Notes: generated from the letters alone by a model not told the origin. Positions 42,172-55,440 are shown, counted from the first letter of the stretch. The stretch is 64,000 nucleotides of DNA from Gigantopelta aegis (GCF_016097555.1 NC_054713.1:16402680-16466679); one strand, 5' to 3'. A program made the numbers and translations.

Positions 42172-42591
42172 TCAACTTCGGGACAGGGCATCAGCGATTA
42201 CATTGGATGTGCCCTTGATATGTTCAATGGTAATTGGGTATTCTTGCAGAAGAAGACTCCACCTCAAAACTCTCTGGTTGGTGGCTTTCATCCTGTGAAT
42301 GAAAGTAAGCGGATTATGATCAGTAAAGACCACCACTTGGTGCACGGCCGATTTCATGTAGATCTGAAAATGCTTCAGAGCTTGTACCATGGCCAAAGCT
42401 TCCTTCTCTATAGTGGAATAGTTCACCTGGTGTTTGTCAAACTTTTTCGAGAAGAAACTTACAGGATGGCCCAGTCCATTTTCGTCTTCCTGGAACAGCA
42501 CAGCTCCAGCTCCCACGTCACTTGCATCCACAGCTAGCTTGAACGACATTCGGTAGTCTGGTGCTGCCATCACGGGAGACGAGGAGAGCAT
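42172..42591 (-). pseudogene. RNase H region of the outer element
   Basis: MSFKLAVDASDVGAGAVLFQ, FDKHQVNYSTIEKEALAMVQ, VVFTDHNPLTFIHRMK and IEHIKGTSNVIADALSRS. Typical Ty3/Gypsy RNase H with the DASD start and the HIKG/N-x-ADALSR end. It lies at the end of pol, next to the LTR. Confidence 0.9.
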
Positions 42592-42622
42592 CTGCTTGAG
42601 ACGGTTAAATGACGTCTCGCAT

Positions 42623-43792
42623 TCATCTGACCACTGGAACTTCGTTTCCTTTTTTAGCAGAGAGGTGATGGGGGGCCGCTACCGTCGCAAATCTAGCGCA
42701 GAAACGAAAAAAACGATAATAAACCGGCCATGCCAAGGAACCGGCGAACTTCACGACGGTTGGTGCAGGGTACTGGCTGATGCTTAGTGTCTTGGCCTGC
42801 AGTGGGGCGACGCAACCATGTCCGACAGTATGACCTAAGTAGGTCACTGAAGCTCTCACGAATTCGCATTTGCCCAGGTTCACCGTCAAGTTAGCTTTCT
42901 GTAGGCGACTGTATATTAGTTGTAACCCTGTTAAATGTTCATCCCAAGTGTCGGTGGCTAACACCACATCGTCCAGATACACGCTGACGTTTTCTAAATC
43001 AGATAACACCTGGTTCATCATCCTTTGAAAGGCAGCAGGAGCAGTCTTCAAACCAAACGGCATCACTCGGAATTGGAAGAGGCCGTCAGGTGTGATGATC
43101 GCCAGAATGTCCTTAGCTTCCTCCGTTAACGGAATGGCATAAAAACCCTTCAGTAGGTCCAATTTGGTGATGCACTGCGCGTGTCCAACTCGGTCGATGC
43201 AATCGTCAAGGCGGGGTAGCGGGTAGGCATCTGCCTTGATGAGTTGATTCACGCGACGTAGGTCAGCGCACACCCGGAAACTGTTATCTCCCTTTTGAAT
43301 CAGAATAACAGGTGATGCCCACTGACTGTTTGATGGTTCCAGAATGTCGTGTTCCAACATGTAATCTATCTCCTTTTTTAGTGCCGCGCGTTTTACAGAA
43401 TTTATCCGATAGGCATGCTGTCGAATCGGTGTAGCGTTGGGTTCCAAGCGCACATCCTGGATTAAGGTATTGGTGACCGTTGGAAAGTCCTGACAAATGG
43501 AAACATTGTCTTGTATCAACGTAGTCAGCTTTGCTCGCTGGGGGCTGTCAAGGTGCTGTAGATAAGAACTCAAGTCTGCAAGAATCTGGCTGTTGGTTAA
43601 CTTGATCTCAGCAGTCTTGACGTCATCACAGGAAATTGAGTGACTCTCAATTTGGACAGGCAACACTGGAACTATCGGCAGTCTGTCAAAATAACCTTTT
43701 AGCAAATTGATGTGACAATACCTACTTTTCCTAACCCTATCAGGAGTGTTTATCACATACCCTGTCTCATTAACCCGTTTTGTGCACAACAT
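42623..43792 (-). pseudogene. reverse transcriptase of the outer element
   Basis: ILEPSNSQWASPVILIQKGD, FRVCADLRRVNQLI, CITKLDLLKGFYAIPL, FQFRVMPFGLKTAPAAFQRM, SVYLDDVVLATDTW (YLDD catalytic box), GKCEFVRASVTYLGHTVG. A clear Ty3/Gypsy RT. It follows integrase-type sequence rather than preceding it. Confidence 0.93.
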
Positions 43793-44014
43793 AGGGACCG
43801 AAAATACCTGTTCTGTAATGAACCCCGGTTAATGGGAAGGTACAGCAGCACTTTATCCCCTGGTTTAAATTCCCGACTCTTAGCCTTCCTATCAAACACT
43901 GATTTTATTTTGCTCTGAGCATAGCTCAGATGCTTCCTAGCCAGTTCGGTCGCCTGCCACAACCTATCTCTAACTCTCCCTAAATAAATCAGCAGGTTTT
44001 CAGCATTATCCTTG
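43753..44014 (-). pseudogene. integrase C-terminal part of the outer element
   Basis: TELARKHLSYAQSKIKSVFD, REFKPGDKVLLYLP and QNRYF look like the GPY/F-type C-terminal region of Gypsy integrases. It lies upstream of RT in the reading direction, directly at the point where the inner element is inserted. Confidence 0.8.
44010..44014. repeat. target duplication of the inner element, left
   Basis: CCTTG before TGTCAC, repeated at 53,798-53,802 after the inner right LTR. Confidence 0.9.
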
Positions 44015-45270
44015 TGTCACGGAACATGCTCTTAAAATTTGTTTCGCCTGTGGCGATTTTTATTGTGTTAGAGGGCCGTGTGCAGTTTATTGCCCGTAGC
44101 CCAGATGGGCAACTTGTTACGTAATACTTCGCACGATCGGACATTCCAATATGCACTTAGTCCCGCTGTGGAGGCCATGTGGCAAGTAGTTACGTAATAC
44201 CTCTGCGAGTGCGGTTTTACAACCGTGATTTTGGCGACGATGGCGTCAGTAAGTCTGACGATCAGAGAGAAATAATACCGACTCTAGTAGAGTCAGACTA
44301 TGAGATGATACGTGAGGTACCGCCTTGTACTCCCAGGCCAATTCTGAATTTATAATAAATAGCTAGGATTTAGAGATATCTAGGAGAACGAATTAGGACG
44401 GCTCCAGGGGATCACGAACGTAGTCCGTTAGGACTTGGTAAATATCATTTCTGCTCTGTGTATAACCTTGATGTGATTGATGTGACTTTAAATATTTTAA
44501 TACTGTATTATACCAATATTCTTTAGACAGTGTCTTCGGTCATCTGACGAAGTAAATCGTAGACTTTTTGTTCTAACATTATATGAGTATTTGGTAATAT
44601 AAAGCTTAGCCAGTCATCCTAGAAGACCCTAGGTAAACTGTAGGTTATTGTCTTTAATGTTTTTAAGTATTAATTCTGTGTTACAAGGTTACTGAATGAG
44701 TAGTTAGGGTTAATTAAAAATTAACCCATTAGGAATAGAGCTGTAATTCCTTTATTAATTAAGTTCCCCAAGAAGCGTTTCTAAATTATCACACGTTACT
44801 GAACGAGTAGTAAGGGTTAATTAAAAACGAACCAGTTAGGAATGGTGTTGTAATTCCTTTATTAATTAACTTCTCCTGTAGCGTTTCTCAATTATCACAC
44901 GTGTGGGTGTGGTGTAACGGTGAAGTGATTCGCATATTGTGTAAACTAGACACCTAGAGATTAACTAATTAAGTGATCAGTTCTGGGTTGTTATTATTGC
45001 TGTTATTAATTTACTACTACGGCTGTACATTTGTCAGCGTAGGATAATACAGATTCCAAAGTGTATTGTGTTTTTGTTGTGTTTCTAGAGAAACCTACGT
45101 GCTATATTAATATATACTTTATATAAGATCGTATCTCTGATCATACTAGAGACGAGCCATACTAGGGTTAACAGCCTGTTACAGAGAGATCTAATAGATA
45201 TACAGTTAGGAGAGATATTTTTGATAATCGTGTTTTACTCAGTTACGGGAATTATAGAATCCCCGTGACA
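44015..45270 (+). repeat. inner element first LTR
   Basis: 1,256 bp, TGTCACGGAACATGC...CCCCGTGACA. Confidence 0.92.
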
Positions 45271-45281
45271 GGAGTAGAAAA

Positions 45282-45312
45282 TTGGGGCGCTCGTCCCGGA
45301 TCTGAAACGGGA
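45282..45312 (+). promoter_or_regulatory. putative primer binding site, inner copy
   Basis: TGGGGCGCTCGTCCCGGAT lies about 13 bases after the LTR. It resembles the tRNA-Pro-type site TGGGGGCTCGTCCGGGAT known from gammaretroviruses. The same word follows the LTR in all copies. Confidence 0.5.
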
Positions 45313-45433
45313 CATACATATTTAAAAAAGTATTGTTTGTAAATGGGGGCTTATAAATTATTTTTACAAATTACCGAAGTAGCACGTTGTTCACTAGGAA
45401 AATTAATTAATAATAAGTGCGTCATATCTAAAC

Positions 45434-48355
45434 ATGGATAAGAATTTGCTGGATAGGCCTACGCTCAGTGTAGTGGAGATTAAGCGAGCACGTAAGGCGA
45501 GTTAGTTGAAAATCGCGGGTGAGCGAGAAATTGATTTAACATCAGCTAAAAACTTAGGTGATATAAAGACAATTATTATCCAGGAAGTTTTTGGTGATAG
45601 GCCTGTTAGGAAGACAGTGAGATTGTTCCAGAGATAGAGATAAATGAGTTAAGTGTGGAACAACAATTAGCTTTTTAAAAAGCTTGAGTTAGATAGAGAG
45701 AGAGAAGAGAGAGATAGAGATAGGGATAGAGAAGAGAAAGAGAGAGAAAGAGAAGAACGTGCATTAGATAGAGAGAGAGAGAGAGAAAAAGAAGATAGAG
45801 ATAGAGAAGATAGAGAGAGGGATAGAGAAGATAGAGAGAGGGATAGAGAGAGAGAGAGAGAAAGAGAAGAGAGGGATAGAGAAGATAGACATAGGGATAG
45901 AGAATTCCAGTTAGAAAAATTAAAAGTGGAACATGAGTTAAAGTTGAATACTGAAGAAGTCAGACGAGAAGCCGGAAATGGGTTTAACATGTCGGAGGCT
46001 TATAGATCAGTGCCGGTATTTGATGATCAGGAGGTAGACATGTTCTTTCAACTTTTTGAACGGGCCGCTAAGCAGCTAAATTGGCCGGAGTCTAAGTGGA
46101 CATTGTTTGCCGTGTCTAAGTTTAAGGGGAAGGCTAGTATAGCTTATAATTCAATGAGTGATGAGCGAGCAAGTCAGTACGGACTTTAGTTAAGGCTGCA
46201 GTGTTGAGGGCTTATGAATTACGACCTGAGGATTATCGTTTACGGTATAGCGAGTTGAAGAAAAACGCAGGGTCAGTCTTATAGTGAGTTTGTGGCTAAG
46301 AAGGCAGGGATGTTTGATAAATGGGTTGTTTCTCATCAGGTAGAGTCATATACCGAGTTACGGGAGTTGTTGATCTTACAGGACATTAAAAATGGATTAC
46401 CAGTTAGCTTACGTATTCATTTAGAGGATCGTGATGTCAAAAAGATAGAGGAGGCAGGCATAGTGGCAGATGATTACGTGTTAATACACAAAGCTCAGGC
46501 AGTACAGGGTAGCTCTTGTACAACAGGGTGATAAGAAGAAATTTCAGCCAGGTTTTTCCCGGGAAAGTAAAACTATCGGGGAGAGTCATCTAGTTGGTCA
46601 GTTAGTCAGGCCAGGAATGCACCTGGTGGGCAAAGTAAGGATAGACCTGCATTATCAGCCCAATGCACGAACTTTTCGTCCACATTGCAGTTACTGTAAA
46701 AAGGATAACCATCTTATCGGGGACTGTTTTAAAAGGAAACGCGATAATGCGCAAGTGGTCGGTTTAGTGAGGTCAGCTCCGTTAGCGAAGAGAGTTAAAT
46801 GGTTAGGCCCCATGGCAGAGAAAGTAAACCCGTAATGTGTCCACTGGTATGGTTTGTGATGTGAAACAAGAGTTGTGTCCTAAGGCAATATCAGTCTATA
46901 GAGATACCGGGTGTAGTCAGAGTCTGATAAACGCAAGAGTGTTTAGCTGGTATTGAAAAATTCAGACATAGGACGTAGTTTGGGATTAACCTCGGTTACT
47001 GGAGAAAAATATGGTTGTCCGGTGTACATAAGGTTTTCTTGTGTTCGAAGTTTGTGACGGGACCAGTCATTATGGGTGTTGTGAAGGTGGGGACTTGCCT
47101 GTTTGAAAACAAGAGGAGTTTTGTGGGAAATGATTTGACTAGTCAGTGTTGTCAGACGAAATGTGACCAACTGTTAATTGAAGACAGCACGTTACCAATA
47201 GAAGAGTGTGAGGTTGATGAGACTAGATATCCTGCGTGTGTAATGACTAGGGCTATGGCCAGTAGGTTAGCACGAGACCCAGAGGATATTTGTGATTTGT
47301 CTGATACGTGTGTTAGCCATGAAATTGGAGTGGATGAGGTTATCAGTAATATGGTAGATAAGTCAACTGAGGAATTAAATGTGGTGGAACCTGTTGATCT
47401 CCCGCAGAGGGGAATTGAACCAGTTGTCTTTGATAAGGAGGATTTACCTTGTAATAGACAAGAGTTAATTCTAGAGCAGGGGGGCTGATCCAAAATTGTT
47501 GGCAGTTCGCACTACATTGTTTAACTGAGAGAGTATTAATAAATAAGAGAGTTAGAGATCGGAGGTTGCCGGCGACCGAACTAGCTAGGAAGCAACTGAG
47601 CCATGCTCAGAGCAAAATAAAATCAGTGTTTGATAGGAAGGCTAGGAGTCGGGAATTTAAACCAGGGGATAAGGTGCTGCTGTACCTTCCCATTAAACGG
47701 GGTTCTGTGCAGAACAGGTATTTCGGGCCCTATGTTGTGCACAAACGGGTTAATCAGACAGGGTATGTGATAAACACTCCTGATAGGGTTAGGAAACGTA
47801 GGTATTGTCACATCAATTTGCTAAAAAGTTATTTTGACAGACCTGCCGATAGTTCCAGAGAGACGGTCCAAATTGAGAGACACTCAATTTCCTGTGATGA
47901 CGTCAAGACTGCGGAGATCAAGTTGGCCAACGGCCAGATTCTAGCAGACTTGAACCCCCAGCGAGCAAAGCTGACTACATTGATACAAGACAATGTTTCC
48001 ATTTGTCAGGACTTTCCAACGGTTACCAATACCTTAAGCCAAGATGTGCGCTTGGAACCCAACGCTACACCGATTCGACAGCATGCCTATCGGAGAAAAC
48101 CTGGAAAACGTGCGACGCTGAAAAGGAAGGAAACGAAGTTCCATTGGTCAGGTGAATGCGAGAAGTCATTCGACCGTATCAAGCAGATGCGCTACTCGTC
48201 TCCCGTGATGGCAGCACGAGACTACCGAATGCCGTTCAAGCTAGCTGTGGGTGCCAGTGACGTGGGTGCTGGAGCTGTGCTGTTCCCAGAAGACGAAGAC
48301 GGACTGGACCATCCTAATGAAAGCCTCCAACCAGAGAGTTTTGAGATGGAGTCTT
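45434..48355 (+). pseudogene. reduced interior, first tandem copy (gag, protease, remnants of pol)
   Basis: MDKNLLDRPTLSVVEIKRAR near the start. A (GAGAGA)n-encoded Arg/Glu/Asp region (45,690-45,905) follows, then MFFQLFERAAKQLNWPESKW (gag), CSYCKKDNHLIGDCFKR (knuckle) and ISVYRDTGCSQSLI (aspartic protease, DTG). The end carries integrase-C and RNase H-like pieces. Broken at many places; not the same set of breaks as the second copy. Confidence 0.8.
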
Positions 48356-49175
48356 CTTCTGCTCTGTGTATAACCTTGATGTGATTGATGTGACTTTAAA
48401 TATTTTAATACTGTATTATACCAATATTCTTTAGACAGTGTCTTCGGTCATCTGACGAAGTAAATCGTAGACTTTTTGTTCTAACATTATATGAGTATTT
48501 GGTAATATAAAGCTTAGCCAGTCATCCTAGAAGACCCTAGGTAAACTGTAGGTTATTGTCTTTAATGTTTTTAAGTATTAATTCTGTGTTACAAGGTTAC
48601 TGAATGAGTAGTTAGGGTTAATTAAAAATTAACCCGTTAGGAATAGAGCTGTAATTCCTTTATTAATTAAGTTCCCCAAGAAGCGTTTCTAAATTATCAC
48701 ACGTTACTGAACGAGTAGTAAGGGTTAATTAAAAACGAACCAGTTAGGAATGGTGTTGTAATTCCTTTATTAATTAACTTCTCCTGTAGCGTTTCTCAAT
48801 TATCACACGTGTGGGTGTGGTGTACCGGTGAAGTGATTCGCATATTGTGTAACTAGACACCTAGAGATTAACTAATTAAGTGATCAGTTCTGGGTTGTTA
48901 TTATTGCTGTTATTAATTTACTACTACGGCTGTACATTTGTCAGCGTAGGATAATACAGATTCCAAAGTGTATTGTGTTTTTGTTGTGTTTCTAGAGAAC
49001 TACGTGCTATATTAATATATACTTTATATAAGATCGTATCTCTGATCATACCTAGAGACGAGCCATACTAGGGTTAACAGCCTGTTACAGAGAGATCTAA
49101 TAGATATACAGTTAGGAGAGATATTTTGATAATCGTGTTTTACTCAGTTACGGGAATTATAGAATCCCCGTGACA
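48356..49175 (+). repeat. partial LTR between the two tandem interiors
   Basis: Only the 3' two thirds of the LTR (from GCTCTGTGTATAACC) is present, joined directly to the preceding interior. Confidence 0.9.
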
Positions 49176-49339
49176 GGAGTAGAAAATTGGGGCGCTCGTC
49201 CCGGATCTGAAACGGGACATACATATTTAAAAAAGTATTGTTTGTAAATGGGGGCTTTATAAATTATTTTTACAAATTACTCGAAGTAGCACGTTGTTCA
49301 CTAGAAAATTAATTAATAATAAGTGCGTCATATCTAAAC

Positions 49340-52325
49340 ATGGATAAGAATTTGCTGGATAGGCCTACGCTCAGTGTAGTGGAGATTAAGCGAGCACGTA
49401 AGGCCGAGTTAGTTGAAATCGCGCGGGTGAGCGAGAAATTGATTTAACATCAGCTAAAAAAACTTTAGGTGATATAAAGACAATTATTATCCAGGAAGTT
49501 TTTGGTGATAGGCCTGTTATGGAAGACAGTGAGATTGTTCCAGAGATAGAGATAAATGAGTTAAGTGTGGAACAACAATTAGCTTTTAAAAAGCTTGAGT
49601 TAGATAGAGAGAGAGAAGAGAGAGATAGAGATAGGGAAGAGAAGAGAAAGAGAGAGAAAGAGAAGAACGTGCATTAGATAGAGAGAGAGAGAGAGAAAAA
49701 GAAGATAGAGATAGAGAAGATAGAGATAGGGATAGAGAAGATAGAGAGAGGGATAGAGAGAGAGAGAGAGAAAGAGAAGAGAGGGATAGAGAAGATAGAC
49801 ATAGGGATAGAGAATTCCAGTTAGAAAAATTAAAAGTGGAACATGAGTTAAAGTTGAATACTGAAGAAGTCAGACGAGAAGCCGGAAATGGGTTTAACAT
49901 GTCGGAGGCTTATAGATCAGTGCCGGTATTTGATGATCAGGAGGTAGACATGTTCTTTCAACTTTTTGAACGGGCCGCTAAGCAGCTAAATTGGCCGGAG
50001 TCTAAGTGGACATTGTTTGCCGTGTCTAAGTTTAAGGGGAAGGCTAGTATAGCTTATAATTCAATGAGTGATGAGCGAGCAAGTCAGTACGACTTAGTTA
50101 AGGCTGCAGTGTTGAGGGCTTATGAATTACGACCTGAGGATTATCGTTTACGGTATAGCGAGTTGAAGAAAAACGCAGGGTCAGTCTTATAGTGAGTTTG
50201 TGGCTAAGAAGGCAGGGATGTTTGATAAATGGGTTGTTTCTCATCAGGTAGAGTCATATACCGAGTTACGGGAGTTGTTGATCTTACAGGACATTAAAAA
50301 TGGATTACCAGTTAGCTTACGTATTCATTTAGAGGATCGTGATGTCAAAAAGATAGAGGAGGCAGGCATAGTGGCAGATGATTACGTGTTAATACACAAA
50401 GCTCAGGCAGTACAGGGTAGCTCTTTACAACAGGGTGATAAGAAGAAATTTCAGCCAGGTTTTTCCCGGGAAAGTAACTATCGGGGAGAGTCATCTAGTT
50501 GGTCAGCTAGTCAGGCCAGGAATGCACCTGGTGGGCAAAGTAAGGATAGACCTGCATTATCAGCCAATGCACGAACTTTTCGTCCACATTGCAGTTACTG
50601 TAAAAAGGATAACCATCTTATCGGGGACTGTTTTAAAAGGAAACGCGATAATGCGCAAGTGGTCGGTTTAGTGAGGTCAGCTCCGTTAGCGAGAGAGTTA
50701 ATGGTTAGTCCCATGGCAGAGAAAGTAAACCCGTATGTGTCCACTGGTATGGTTTGTGATGTGAAACAAGAGTTGTGTCCTAAGGCAATATCAGTCTATA
50801 GAGATACCGGGTGTAGTCAGAGTCTGATAACGCAAGAGTGTTTAGCTGGTATTGAAAATTCAGACATAGGACGTAGTTTGGGATTAACCTCGGGTACTGG
50901 AGAAAATATGGTTGTCCGGTTACATAAGGTTTTCTTGTGTTCGAAGTTTGTGACGGGACCAGTCATTATGGGTGTTGTGAAGGACTTGCCTGTTGAAAAC
51001 ATAGGAGTTTTGTTGGGAAATGATTTGACTAGTCAGTGTTGTCAGACGAAATGTGACCAACTATTAATTGAAGACAGCACGTTACCAATAGAAGAGTGTG
51101 AGGTTGATGAGACTAGATATCCTGCGTGTGTAATGACTAGGGCTATGGCCAGTAGGTTAGCACGAGACCCAGAGGATATTTGTGATTTGTCTGATACGTG
51201 TTTTAGCCATGAAATTGGAGTGGATGAGGTTATCAGTAATATGGTAGATAAGTCAACTGAGGAATTAAATGTGGTGGAACCTGTTGATCTCCCGCAGAGG
51301 GGAATTGAACCAGTTGTCTTTGATAGAGGAGATTTACCTTGTAATAGACAAGAGTTAATTCTAGAGCAGGGGGCTGATCCAAAATTGTTGGCAGTTCGCA
51401 CTACATTGTTAACTGAGAGAGTATTAATAAATAAGAGAGTTAGAGATCGGAGGTTGCCGGCGACCGAACTAGCTAGGAAGCAACTGAGCCATGCTCAGAG
51501 CAAAATAAAATCAGTGTTTGATAGGAAGGCTAGGAGTCGGGAATTTAAACCAGGGGATAAGGTGCTGCTGTTCCATTCCCATTAAACGGGGTTCTGTGCA
51601 GAACAGGTATTTCGGGCCCTATGTTGTGCACAAACGGGTTAATCAGACAGGGTATGTGATAAACACTCCTGATAGGGTTAGGAAACGTAGGTATTGTCAC
51701 ATCAATTTGCTAAAAGGTTATTTTGACAGACTGCCGATAGTTCCAGAGAGACCGGTCCAAATTGAGAGACACTCAATTTCCTGTGATGACGTCAAGACTG
51801 CGGAGATCAAGTTGGCCAACGGCCAGATTCTAGCAGACTTGAACCCCCAGCGAGCAAAGCTGACTACATTGATACAAGACAATGTTTCCATTTGTCAGGA
51901 CTTTCCAACGGTTACCAATACCTTAAGCCAAGTTTTGCGCTTGGAACCCAACGCTACACCGATTCGACAGCATGCCTATCGGAGAAAACCTGGAAAACGT
52001 GCGACGCTGAAAAGGAAGGAAACGAAGTTCCATTGGTCAGGTGAATGCGAGAAGTCATTCGACCGTATCAAGCAGATGCGCTACTCGTCTCCCGTGATGG
52101 CAGCACGAGACTACCGAATGCCGTTCAAGCTAGCTGTGGGTGCCAGTGACGTGGGTGCTGGAGCTGTGCTGTTCCCAGAAGACGAAGACGGACTGGACCA
52201 TCCTAATGAAAGCCTCCAACCAGAGAGTTTTGAGATGGAGTCTTCTTCTGCAGGAATTCCCAATTACCATTGGACATATCAAGGGCACATCCAGTGTAAT
52301 CGCTGATGCCCTGTCCCGCAGTTGA
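49340..52325 (+). pseudogene. reduced interior, second tandem copy
   Basis: Same parts as the first copy with fewer breaks: charged repeat region, gag core, CCHC-type knuckle (CSYCKKDNHLIGDC), protease DTG, an integrase C-terminal region (SREFKPGDKVLL, VHKRVNQTGYVINTPDRVR) and RNase H-like AVGASDVGAGAVLFPEDEDG. RT and the integrase core are not represented. Confidence 0.82.
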
Positions 52326-52545
52326 ACGTTATGATAATGTGTTGACATTCTTTATTTCTGTTTTGTTTATATATATTTTATTTGTATACCAGGGACTCAG
52401 AGACTCAGTGTGATTACTGGTAGTCACCTTATTATTACCTGTTTTATAAATGTCCGTATGTGTCGGTTAACGCACCTTTTTGTTTTAATGTAGTATATTT
52501 CCCTATTCCTAGAGTAGTGGAAATATCCTTTTTGAGGTGGGAGTG
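52326..52545 (+). other. 3' untranslated part and purine tract of the inner element
   Basis: Non-coding. It ends in a purine-rich stretch, TTTTTGAGGTGGGAG, directly before the LTR: a plausible polypurine tract. Confidence 0.6.
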
Positions 52546-53797
52546 TGTCACGGAACATGCTCTTAAAATTTGTTTCACCTGTGGCGATTTTTATTGTGTT
52601 AGAGGGCCGTGTGCAGTTTATTGCCCGTAGCTCAGATGGGCAACTTGTTACGTAATACTTCGCACGATCGGACATTCCAATATGCACTTAGTCCCGCTGT
52701 GGAGGCCATGTGGCGAGTAGTTACGTAATACCTCTGCGACTGCGGTTTTACAACCGTGATTTTGGCGACGATGGCGTCAGTAAGTCTGACGATCAGAGAG
52801 AAATAATACCGACTCTAGTAGAGTCAGACTATGAGATGATACGTGAGGTACCGCCTTGTACTCCCAGGCCAATTCTGAATTTATAATAAATAGCTAGGAT
52901 TTAGAGATATCTAGGAGAACGAATTAGGACGGCTCCAGGGGATCACGAACGTAGTCCGTTAGGACTTGGTAAATATCATTTCTGCTCTGTGTATAACCTT
53001 GATGTGACTGATGTGACTTTAAATATTTTAATACTGTATTATACCAATATTCTTTAGACAGTGTCTTCGGTCATCTGACAAAGTAAATCGTAGACTTTTT
53101 GTTCTAACATTATATGAGTATTTGGTAATATAAAGCTTAGCCAGTCATCCTAGAAGACCCTAGGTAAACTGTAGGTTATTGTCTTTATTGTGATAAGTAT
53201 TAATTCTGTGTTACAAGGTTACTGAATGAGTAGTTAGGGTTAATTAAAAATTAACCCGTTAGGAATAGAGCTGTAATTCCTTTATTAATTAAGTTCCCCA
53301 AGAAGCGTTTCTAAATTATCACACGTTACTGAACGAGTAGTAAGGGTTAATTAAAAACGAACCAGTTAGGAATGGTGTTGTAATTCCTTTATTAATTAAC
53401 TTCTCCTGTAGCGTTTCTCAATTATCACACGTGTGGGTGTGGTGTAACGGTGAAGTGATTCGCATATTGTGTAACTAGACACCTAGAGATTAACTAATTA
53501 AGTGATCAGTTCTGGGTTGTTATTATTGCTGTTATTAATTTACTATTACGGCTGTACATTTGTCAGCGTAGGATAATACAGATTCCAAAGTGTATTGTGT
53601 TTTTGTTGTGTTTCTAGAGAACTACGTGCTATATTAATATATACTTTATATGAGATCGTATCTCTGATCATACCTAGAGACGAGCCATACTAGGGTTAAC
53701 AGCCTGTTACAGAGAGATCTAATAGATATACAGTTAGGAGAGATATTTTGATAATCGTGTTTTACTCAGTTATTGGAATTATAGAATCCCCGTGACA
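52546..53797 (+). repeat. inner element last LTR
   Basis: 1,252 bp, near-identical to 44,015-45,270. Confidence 0.92.
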
Positions 53798-55440
53798 CCT
53801 TGTCTAACCAACAATCTTTTACCAATTTGAGAGGGCCTGGGGCTGAACGCCCATAGACCAACTCAAATGGGGTGAATCCTAAGGGTTCTTGCTTAGCATC
53901 CCGTGCTGCGAACAACACGAAAGGAATTGACTGGTCCCAGTCAGTACCATTGTCGAAACAATTGCAGCGGAGCATACTTTTCATGCTCTGGTGGAAACGT
54001 TCTATGGCGCCCTGGCTCTCAGGGTGGAATGCAGCAGAACGAATCTGTCGTATCTCTAACATAGACAGTACTTGCTGGATTAACTTGCTCATAAAGTTCG
54101 TACCCCGGTCGCTTTGAATTTCACCTGGTAAACCTGTGTACGTAATGTACTTAAGCAGCGCACTAGCTACAACCGACGCAGTAACCTTCCTTAAGGGAAT
54201 CGCCTCTGGAAAACGCGTAGTTAAACACATAATTGTTAACATGAATTGGTTGCCTGAACGCGTTTTCGGTAATGGCCCCACGACATCTATCAACACTTTT
54301 GAAAAGGCTTCCCCAACTATGGGAACCTTCTGCAGGGGATAGGGAGGAATTAGCTGATTTGGTTTGCCCACATCCTGACACACATGACATGACATACAAT
54401 GCTTACTGACATCTGCAAACATTCCCTTCCAATAAAACTCTGAGGCAAGTTTACTATGAGTTTTATTCCGCCCAAAGTGGCAAGCAAACACGTCCTCATG
54501 TGCTAACAGTAACAATGACGGACGGTACTTAGAGGGCACCACAATTCTACATCTTGTCACACATTCCTCACTATCAGGCACAATCTTTTCCACACTCTTA
54601 TTCATTAACACTCCCATGTCCATATAATACCCTGACATCTGATCCTTCATCTCACCCTCAGTTAACAATGTAGTGCGAGCTGCCAACAAACTTGGATCAG
54701 CCCCCTGCTCTAGGATTAACTCTTGTCTATTACAAGGTAAGTCCCACCTATCAAACACGACTGGTTCATTTCCCCTCTGCGGGAGATCAACAGGTTCCAC
54801 CACATTTAATTCCTCAGTTGACTTATCTACCATATTACTGATAACCTCATCCACTCCAATTTCATGGCTAACACACGTATCAGACGAATCACAAATATCC
54901 TCTGGGTCTCGTGCTAACCTACTGGCCATAGCCCTAGTCATTACACACGCAGGATATCTAGTCTCATCAACCTCACACTCTTCTATGGGTAAAGGGCTGT
55001 CTTCAATTAACAATTGATCACATTGCGGCTGACAACATTGACTAGTCAAATCATTACCCAACAAAACTCCTATCTTTTCAAAAGGCAAGTCCTTCACAAC
55101 ACCCATAATGACTGGTCCCGTCACAAACTTCGAACACAAGAAAACCTTATGTAACCTGACAACCATATTTTCTCCAGTAACCGAGGTTAAGGCCAAACTA
55201 CGTCCTATGTCTGAATTTTCAATACCAGTTAAACACTCTTGCGTTATCAGACTCTGACTACACCCGGTATCTCTATAGATTGATATTGCCTTAGGACACA
55301 ACTCTTGTTTCACATCACAGACCATACCAGTGGACACATACGGGTTTACTTTCTCTGCCATGGGACTAACCATTAACTCTCTCGCTAACGGAGCTGACCT
55401 CACTAAAACCGACCACTTGCGCATTATCGCGTTTTCCTTT
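53798..55440 (-). pseudogene. outer element: protease and integrase core
   Basis: From the 5' side: AISIYRDTGCSQSLITQECL (protease, DTG). A spacer rich in Asp/Glu follows. Then come the H2C2 zinc motif (CHFGRNKTHSKLAS...HCMSCHVCQDVG), LIDVVGPLPKTRSGNQFMLT (first catalytic Asp) and GEIQSDRGTNFMSK (second Asp), with HPESQGAIERFHQSMKSML carrying the Glu. An almost continuous reading of the region ahead of the inner insertion. Integrase here precedes RT. Confidence 0.9.

Larger units (their letters stand above)
44015..53797 (+). mobile_element. inner LTR-element tandem of the same family, plus strand
   Basis: Order: LTR (44,015-45,270), interior (45,271-48,355), partial LTR (48,356-49,175), interior (49,176-52,545), LTR (52,546-53,797). 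Flanked by CCTTG duplications, so the whole tandem behaves as one insertion into the outer element. Both interiors show gag and protease and only little of pol, so they are reduced, non-autonomous forms. The LTRs differ from each other by about 1% but more from the outer pair, suggesting a sister subfamily. Several breaks. The tandem could also be an assembly or recombination product. Confidence 0.85.

Noticed and set aside
44015-45270. Solo LTR
   Set aside because: It is followed directly by a primer-site-like word and gag, and the CCTTG duplication pairs it with the LTR ending at 53,797.
45667-45990. Ser/Leu-rich minus-strand ORF (also at 49,586 and plus 56,179)
   Set aside because: Shadow of the GAGAGA repeat that encodes the charged gag region on the other strand.
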